In this document: in pieces, positions 56,034 through 64,000 of the stretch
Layout of the letters: every line of letters begins with the position of its first letter
How positions within the stretch are numbered: the stretch's first letter is position 1
DNA from: Aurelia coerulea
Taxonomy: Eukaryota; Cnidaria; Scyphozoa; Semaeostomeae; Ulmaridae
Direction: 5' to 3'
DNA: 64,000 nucleotides
NCBI GenBank assembly: GCA_039566865.1
Contig: CM076943.1
Coordinates: forward strand, 29,086,663 to 29,150,662
Notes under the pieces: generated by a model
The model's input: the letters and a program-made list of their open reading frames with translations, nothing else
The model's database searches: none
Told to the model about the DNA's origin: nothing
Translations under genes and position numbers: made by a program

Positions 56034-59000
56034 ATAGACAGACACGACCACCTCATAAGCAAATACGTCCACCCATGAGTCATAAATCAGTTCATAACAT
56101 TTCAGTTCTACTGAATGACTGCGACAGATTTGCTCGTTGCTATTTCTCCTGTAGTCATTTCTCTCATGACTATGCAGCACCTCCGAATAACGCCATACCC
56201 ACAGGCACACACTAGACCATCGTCTTAGCAAATCCACCCACCCACGAGACATAAAGCAGCTAATAACATCAAGGGATAAAGTTCTACTGAACGAACCAAG
56301 GCGTATCTTCTCGTTACTATTTCTCATATAGTCATGGCCGTCATGATTAAAAAACCTCTAAAATGATGTCAAATACACAGACACATACACATTCGCCTAA
56401 TTAGCAAATCCACCCACCCATGAGACATGAAGCAGTTAATAACATCAAGTTCTCCTGAACGAACTTGGTGAATCTGCTTATCGTTATTTCTGCTGATATT
56501 ATGATTGCAACATCTTCAAATAATGTCAAACCAACAGACACACATCACCATCTCCTTTGCAAATCCACCCACCCATGAGACAGAAGACAGTTAATAACAT
56601 CAAGTTCTAATAAACGAACTGGGTGAATCTGCTTATCGTTATTTCTGCTGATATTATGATTGCAACATCTTCAAATAATGTCAAACCAACAGACACACAT
56701 CACCATCTCCTTTGAAAATCCACCCACCCATGAGACAGAAGACAGTTAATAACATCAAGTTCTACTAAACGAACTGGGTGAATCTGCTTATCGTTATTTC
56801 TGCTGATATTATGATTGCAACATCTTCAAATAATGTCAAACCAACAGACACACATCACCATCTCCTTTGAAAATCCACCCACCCATGAGACAGAAGACAG
56901 TTAATAACATCAAGTTCTACTAAACGAACTGGGTGAATCTGCTTATCGTTATTTCTGCTGATATTATGATTGCAACATCTTCAAATAATGTCAAACCAAC
57001 AGACACACATCACCATCTCCTTTGCAAATCCACCCACCCATGAGACATGAAGCAGTTAATAACATCAAGTTCTACTAAACGAACTGGGTGAATCTGCTTA
57101 TCGTTATTTCTGCTGATATCATAATTGCAACATCTTCAAATATTGTTAAACTAACAGACACACATCACCATCTCCTTTGCAAATCCACCCACCCATGAGA
57201 CAGAAGACAGTTAATAACATCAAGTTCTACTAAACGAACTGGGTGAATCTGCTTATCGTTATTTCTGCTGATATCATAATTGCAACATCTTCAAATATTG
57301 TTAAACTAACAGACACACATCACCATCTCCTTTGAAAATCCACCCACCCATGAGACAGAAGACAGTTAATAACATCAAGTTCTACTGAACGAACTGGGTG
57401 AATCTGCTTATCGTTATTTCTGCTGATATTATAATTGTAACATCTTCAAATAATGTCAAACCAACAGACACACAATCACCTAATTAGCAAATCCACCCAC
57501 CCTTGAGACATGAAGCAGTTAGTAACATCAAGTTCTACTAAACGAACTGGGTGAATCTGCTTATCGTTATTTCTGCTTATATTATAATTGCAACATCTTC
57601 AAATAATGTCAAACCAACAGACACACATCACCATCTCCTTTGCAAATCCACCCACCCATGAGACATGAAGCAGTTAATAACATCAAGTTCTACTAAACGA
57701 ACTGGGTGAATCTGCTTATCGTTATTTCTGCTGATATTATAATTGCAACATCTTCGAATAATGTCAAACCAACAGACACACATCACCATCTCCTTTGCAA
57801 ATCCACCCACCCATGAGACATGAAGCAGTTAGTAACATCAAGTTCTACTAAACGAACTGGGTGAATCTGCTTATCGTTATTTCTGCTGATATTATAATTG
57901 CAACATCTTCGAATAATGTCAAACCAACAGACACACATCACCATCTCCTTTGCAAATCCACCCACCCATGAGACAGAAGACAGTTTATAACATCAAGTTC
58001 TACTAAACGAACTGGGTGAATCTGCTTATCGTTATTTCTGCTGATATTATAATTGCAACATCTTCAAATAATGTCAAACCAACAGACACACATCACCATC
58101 TCCTTTGCAAATCCACCCACCCATGAGACATGAAGCAGTTAATAACATCAAGTTCTACTAAACGAACTGGGTGAATCTGCTTATCGTTATTTCTGCTGAT
58201 ATTATAATTGCAACATCTTCGAATAATGTCAAACCAACAGACACACATCACCATCTCCTTTGCAAATCCACCCACCCATGAGACAGAAGACAGTTAATAA
58301 CATCAAGTTCTACTAAACGAACTGGGTGAATCTGCTTATCGTTATTTCTGCTGATATTATGATTGCAACCTCTTCAAATAATGTCAAACCAACAGACACA
58401 CATCACCATCTCCTTTGAAAATCCACCCACCCATGAGACAGAAGACAGTTAATAACATCAAGTTCTACTAAACGAACTGGGTGAATCTGCTTATCGTTAT
58501 TTCTGCTGATATTATGATTGCAACATCTTCAAATAATGTCAAAACAACAGACACACATCACCATCTCCTTTGAAAATCCACCCACCCATGAGACAGAAGA
58601 CAGTTAATAACATCAAGTTCTCCTGAACGAACTTGGTGAATCTGCTTATCGTTATTTCTGCTGATATTATAATTGCAACATCTTCAAATAATGTCAAACC
58701 AACAGACACACATCACCATCTCCTTTGCAAATCCACCCACCCATGAGACATGAAGCACTTAATAACATCAAGTTCTACTAAACGAACTGGGTGAATCTGC
58801 TTATCGTTATTTCTGCTGATATTATAATTGCAACATCTTCAAATAATGTCAAACCAACAGACACACATCACCATCTCCTTTCCACCCACCCATGAGACAG
58901 AAGACAGTTAATAACATCAAGTTCTCCTGAACGAACTTGGTGAATCTGCTTATCGTTATTTCTGCTGATATTATAATTGCAACATCTTCAAATAATGTCA

Positions 59001-61870
59001 AACCAACAGACACACATCACCATCTCCTTTGAAAATCCACCCACCCATGAGACAGAAGACAGTTAATAACATCAAGTTCTACTAAACGAACTGGGTGAAT
59101 CTGCTTATCGTTATTTCTGCTGATATTATAATTGCAACATCTTCAAATAATGTTAAACTAACAGACACACATCACCATCTCCTTTGCAAATCCACCCACC
59201 TATGAGGCATGAAGCAGTTAATAACATCAAGTTCTACTAAACGAACTAGGTGAATCTGCTTATCGTTATTTCTGCTGATATTATAATTGCAACATCTTCA
59301 AATAATGTTAAACTAACAGACACCCATCACCATCTCCTTTGCAAATCCACCCACCCATGAGGCATGAAGCAGTTAATAACATCAAGTTCTTCTAAACGAA
59401 CTAGGTGAATCTGCTTATCGTTATTTCTGCTGATATTATAATTGCAACATCTTCAAATATTGTTAAACTAACAGACACACATCACCATCTCCTTTGAAAA
59501 TCCACCCACCCATGAGACATGAAGCAGTTAATAACATCAAGTTCTACTAAACGAACTAGGTGAATCTGCTTATCGTTATTTCTGCTGATATTATAATTGC
59601 AACATCTTCAAATAATGTCAAACCAACAGACACACATCACCATCTCCTTTGCAAATCCACCCACCCTTGAGACATGAAGCAGTTAGTAACATCAAGTTCT
59701 ACTAAACGAACTGGGTGAATCTGCTTATCGTTATTTCTGCTGATATTATGATTGCAACATCTTCAAATAATGTCAAACCAACAGACACACATCACCATCT
59801 CCTTTGCAAATCCACCCACCCTTGAGACATGAAGCAGTTAGTAACATCAAGTTCTACTAAACGAACTGGGTGAATCTGCTTATCGTTATTTCTGCTGATA
59901 TTATGATTGCAACATCTTCAAATAATGTCAAACCAACAGACACACATCACCATCTCCTTTGCAAATCCACCCACCAATGAGACATGAAGCAGTTAATAAC
60001 ATCAAGTTCTACTAAACGAACTGGGTGAATCTGCTTATCGTTATTTCTGCTGATATTATAATTGCAACATCTTCGAATAATGTCAAACCAACAGACACAC
60101 ATCACCATCTCCTTTGAAAATCCACCCACCCATGAGACAGAAGACAGTTAATAACATCAAGTTCTACTAAACGAACTGGGTGAATCTGCTTATCGTTATT
60201 TCTGCTGATATTATAATTGCAACATCTTCAAATAATGTCAAACCAACAGACACACATCACCATCTCCTTTGCAAATCCACCCACCCATGAGACATGAAGC
60301 AGTTAGTAACATCAAGTTCTACTAAACGAACTGGGTGAATCTGCTTATCGTTATTTCTGCTGATATTATAATTGCAACATCTTCAAATAATGTCAAACCA
60401 ACAGACACACATCACCATCTCCTTTGCAAATCCACCCACCCATGAGACATGAAGCACTTAATAACATCAAGTTCTACTAAACGAACTGGGTGAATCTGCT
60501 TATCGTTATTTCTGCTGATATTATAATTGCAACATCTTCGAATAATGTCAAACCAACAGACACACATCACCATCTCCTTTGAAAATCCACCCACCCATGA
60601 GACAGAAGACAGTTAATAACATCAAGTTCTCCTGAACGAACTTGGTGAATCTGCTTATCGTTATTTCTGCTGATATTATAATTGCAACATCTTCAAATAA
60701 TGTCAAACCAACAGACACACATCACCATCTCCTTTGCAAATCCACCCACCCATGAGACAGAAGACAGTTAATAACATCAAGTTCTACTAAACGAACTGGG
60801 TGAATCTGCTTATCGTTATTTCTGCTGATATTATAATTGCAACATCTTCAAATAATGTCAAACCAACAGACACACATCACCATCTCCTTTCCACCCACCC
60901 ATGAGACAGAAGACAGTTAATAACATCAAGTTCTCCTGAACGAACTTGGTGAATCTGCTTATCGTTATTTCTGCTGATATTATAATTGCAACATCTTCAA
61001 ATAATGTCAAACCAACAGACACACATCACCATCTCCTTTGAAAATCCACCCACCCATGAGACAGAAGACAGTTAATAACATCAAGTTCTACTAAACGAAC
61101 TGGGTGAATCTGCTTATCGTTATTTCTGCTGATATTATAATTGCAACATCTTCAAATATTGTTAAACTAACAGACACACATCACCATCTCCTTTGCAAAT
61201 CCACCCACCTATGAGGCATGAAGCAGTTAATAACATCAAGTTCTACTAAACGAACTAGGTGAATCTGCTTATCGTTATTTCTGCTGATATTATAATTGCA
61301 ACATCTTCAAATAATGTTAAACTAACAGACACACATCACCATCTCCTTTGCAAATCCACCCACCTATGAGGCATGAAGCAGTTAATAACATCAAGTTCTA
61401 CTAAACGAACTAGGTGAATCTGCTTATCGTTATTTCTGCTGATATTATAATTGCAACATCTTCAAATATTGTTAAACTAACAGACACACATCACCATCTC
61501 CTTTGAAAATCCACCCACCCATGAGACATGAAGCAGTTAATAACATCAAGTTCTACTAAACGAACTGGGTGAATCTGCTTATCGTTATTTCTGCTGATAT
61601 CATAATTGCAACATCTTCAAATAATGTTAAACTAACAGACACACATCACCATCTCCTTTGAAAATCCACCCGCCCATGAGACAGACAGTGCCGAGCAGTC
61701 AATAACATTAATTTCTACTGAATGATCTGCGACAAATCTGCTCATCGCTATTTCTCCTATAGTCATATTTCTGTCATAATAATAATATCTCCACATAATG
61801 TCAGATCCACAGACATACACCACCATCTTCTTAACAAATCCACTCACTCATGAGCCTCCAAGCAGTCAAT
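56034..61870. repeat. Satellite array, 155-bp unit, about 38 copies
   Basis: The unit core CCACCCACCCATGAGACA, then TTAATAACATCAAGTTCTAC, TGAATCTGCTTATCGTTATT and AACAGACACACATCACCATC recurs every 154-155 bp. The first three units and the last two are clearly diverged, with spacings of about 160-178 bp; those in between are nearly identical. Two alternating subtypes occur (GACATGAAGCAG and GACAGAAGACAG), with further variants (AACTAGGTG, CTCCTGAACGAACTTGG, an 8-bp-shorter unit at 58882 and 60891). Open frames on the minus strand change phase between units and are not genes. Confidence 0.97.
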
Positions 61871-61884
61871 AAGAACGTTGTGGT

Positions 61885-62075
61885 GTAAAACCACATACCA
61901 CTGACCAAAACGACCACATACTAACGACCACTCTTACCACTGTCCACTTACCGCACATACCACCGACCATAACAGCCACTGACCACCGACCACCGACCAT
62001 GAAAACCACCGACAACCGACCAACAAAGCCACTTACCACCGGCCATGAAAACCACTGACCACCGACAAAAAACGG
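61885..62075. repeat. Low-complexity ACCGACCA-rich tract
   Basis: Degenerate ACCACTGACCACCGACCA-type heptamer/octamer repeats immediately right of the satellite's last diverged unit. Confidence 0.85.
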
Positions 62076-62619
62076 AGAATATTCTCTCAAAAAATTTGTG
62101 TTCATCAAAGATGAGTGTAGGCAGTTGTGATTTCATCGTCTCTACCACAAAAACAAACTGTGCAAAGGCAGTCAAAAGCATGTTTGAGGCGATGTTCATT
62201 TAGTGCACACGGAGTTTTTTCAACAGCTTGACACCCGAAATGTCGCACATTTTGTATATAGAGTTTCTTTGTGGTCTAACAATTGCAAGCAATTCATTTT
62301 AAAACTGAAGCAGGGATTTAGAATTTCTTGTCTCATCATCGAGGAAATTCCATTCGAATAACGCATTGTGAAAATAAGTGCTAGCCAAGCCGTTCTGCTG
62401 ATTGGTTGTTCAAAACTAAAGGGATTTCTCAGACTATACTGCAATTGTCGCTCTCTTGGGGAGTAGTTCACTATACAAGTCTTCAGATGATTTGCATTTG
62501 ATAAGGAAGAAGAAATGAAATGACACAATCTACGATAAAACTTGAGATCAGGGAATCACCTACAGTAAGCTCATTCAAAAAAAATCTCTTTAAAAAAAAA
62601 CATTTATGATCCAAAAGGT

Positions 62620-62958
62620 GTTGCCATCCTCACCCAGCTACACGTAGGCATCAGTAAGCTAAGTTGTCATAAATTCAATCATAACTTTTGAGACACAGTT
62701 GACCCAATGTGTCTAATTAATGATGGAATTGAGGATACTGAACACTTCTTGCTGCAATGCCATGCATATGATGATCCAAGGCGTGATCTCCTAGGCGCGG
62801 TTAACGAAGTATTGCAACTACACAACATCTTAAACCTGCCAAATCAAACCCTTTTGCAAACAATGTTGTATGGTGATAAAAGATATTCTCATAACCAAAA
62901 TAAAGAAATTTTGGAATCAATGCTAAAATTCATTCATACATCAGAGCGTTTCTTGTAG
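62620..62958 (+). pseudogene. LINE ORF2 C-terminus with a single in-frame stop
   Basis: Reads AILTQLHVGISKLSCHKFNH, NF, TGA (62689-62691), DTVDPMCLINDGIEDTEHFL, LQC, then LLQTMLYGDKRYSHNQNKEI and FIHTSERFL before TAG. The HKF.HNF.DT..P.C...EDTEHFLLQC zinc-knuckle-like signature is the C-terminal domain of a widespread non-LTR ORF2. Apart from the single TGA the frame is well preserved, so it is younger than the paralogue at 27032. Confidence 0.85.
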
Positions 62959-64000
62959 CACCAGCAATTACAAACCTAGGTAAACTAATCTTCTGTCTCA
63001 TCCTTCTCTATTAATCTTTAACTTCTTATAAAATACTATATGTATAGTAAATGTATCTATGTTACTAAAGACTATACCAAAATCTGTCAATTTTCAATTT
63101 TGATTCAAGCAGTAGTGTCGCCATATCTTCTGATTAAGCCGGTTTCTCCCTTAGGAGAGACCAACAGAAACTTTTGTATAGCCTTTAGTAACAGGAATTT
63201 CAATCAACACGTCTAAATGTCTGCTACGTGCAAAAGCTACGCAGCAATTATTGTTCTTCAATCAAACCTGTCTTTTATCTAAATTGATCATATTTTGAAA
63301 AAATTTCGATGAAATAGGGACCTCATGGGTTGGGAAAGCGGTCATGACTGGTGGGGATATTGAAGAGGCTGATGGGAAACTCCCCCCACTTTGTATGGTC
63401 AAGATGCCCTTTGAAACCATACTAAATGCACATACCTTGCATTTTAAAGTCGTCTACCAAACACTGAATATATGAGTTCACAAGGTCAAACTTTAGAGTG
63501 CACCTGAAACCAGAGGTGTTGAAGAAAGCCCTAGCCATGATTTGACATCGCATACATTTTGCAAAAGAATTTTCAACTTTGAACTCTAGCTTTTATTTTT
63601 GTAAAGAATTATACCTTGAATTGCTTCAATTGTTCTTGAAATGACTTTTCTTTTGAGGAATCGGTCCTTGCATTGCATTCCATCCCAAGTGTTTTGTATC
63701 AAAGGACGAGGAAAAGGAGCACATGCACGCTTATTTTGGAGATCTGGCACGACTTTATCATCCTTACCACATTTTTATCATATTTGTTTAATTAGGGCCA
63801 TGCCCATGCGTCTTTTATTCTTTTCAAAAGCAAAAAACTGAAAATTAAAGTTTACAGATGATACAATCATGGCTAAGCCCCTTTTGAAAACCTCTGGCTT
63901 TGGCCTTTGGGTGCACTGTAAGTTTTGACTTTGCTTACTTGAATCTCCAGTGTTTGGTACACGATTTTTCAGTGCAAGATATATGTATCTAAGTTGAAGA
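62959..64000. other. LINE 3' UTR at the left, then no feature recognised
   Basis: The first ~230 bp (to about 63190, with CTTTTGTATAGCCTTTAGTA) probably belong to the LINE. The rest is AT-rich with no domain-bearing frame. Confidence 0.35.

Noticed and set aside
57628..60594. Repeated 60-codon minus-strand frames beginning MGGFAKEMV or MGGFSKEMV
   Set aside because: They are readings of the 155-bp satellite. 155 is not a multiple of three, so the frame shifts every unit, and many units have stops.
56034..61870. Regularly spaced near-identical repeats as a CRISPR array
   Set aside because: The entire 155-bp unit repeats, with no unique spacers, in a spliced eukaryotic genome.
61866..62199. 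Trp/Val/Gly-rich minus frames
   Set aside because: They are translations of the ACCGACCA low-complexity tract.

Overview
This is animal nuclear DNA, most likely from a cnidarian (coral, sea anemone or relative). The evidence is an AT-rich, gene-poor sequence full of repeats; one spliced POU class IV homeobox gene with consensus GT..AG introns; several degraded LINE reverse-transcriptase 3' ends of types I associate with cnidarian genomes; and an internal TTAGGG telomere-type tract. There are no operons or other bacterial features. The cnidarian assignment is an inference from memory of these families, not a database result.

Only two intact protein-coding units are well supported. (1) A POU4/Brn3-type transcription factor on the plus strand at 36326-38990. 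It has a 44-codon first exon, a 30-nt microexon and a large last exon that holds the POU-specific domain and homeodomain. (2) An intronless 600-codon transposase of the Pfam 'Mutator-like' type at 47307-49109. It sits inside an apparently complete DNA transposon (46909-49707) with ~22-bp terminal inverted repeats and a TTAA on each side.

The rest is mainly mobile-element debris, laid out as follows. 52-700: palindromic MITE with CCGGGTGAGT ends (further copies at 23063 and 28776). 1.6-6.9 kb: a large composite in which ~185-bp units are arrayed in one orientation on the left and inverted on the right, with younger MITEs nested inside. 7.2-8.2 kb: ~145-bp tandem repeat. 9.1-9.4 kb: pentanucleotide microsatellite. 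10.3-17.4 kb: TTAA, Tc1-like, hAT-like and TA-flanked non-autonomous elements plus a LINE scrap. 18.9-28.2 kb: a cluster of six related palindromic elements (one split by telomeric repeats) with other foldback MITEs. 31.6-35.0 kb: LINE fragments on both strands. 36.3-39.0 kb: POU4. 39-46 kb: mostly empty. 46.9-49.7 kb: the TTAA transposon. 49.8-55.5 kb: several MITEs and another LINE 3' end. 56.0-61.9 kb: a satellite of about 38 copies of a 155-bp unit. 62-64 kb: an ACCGACCA-rich tract and a LINE pseudogene.

The genes do not form a pathway. POU4 is the only recognisable host gene. Everything else is explained by transposition, nested insertion and tandem amplification. Target-site duplications, several of them perfect, fix the boundaries of many elements.
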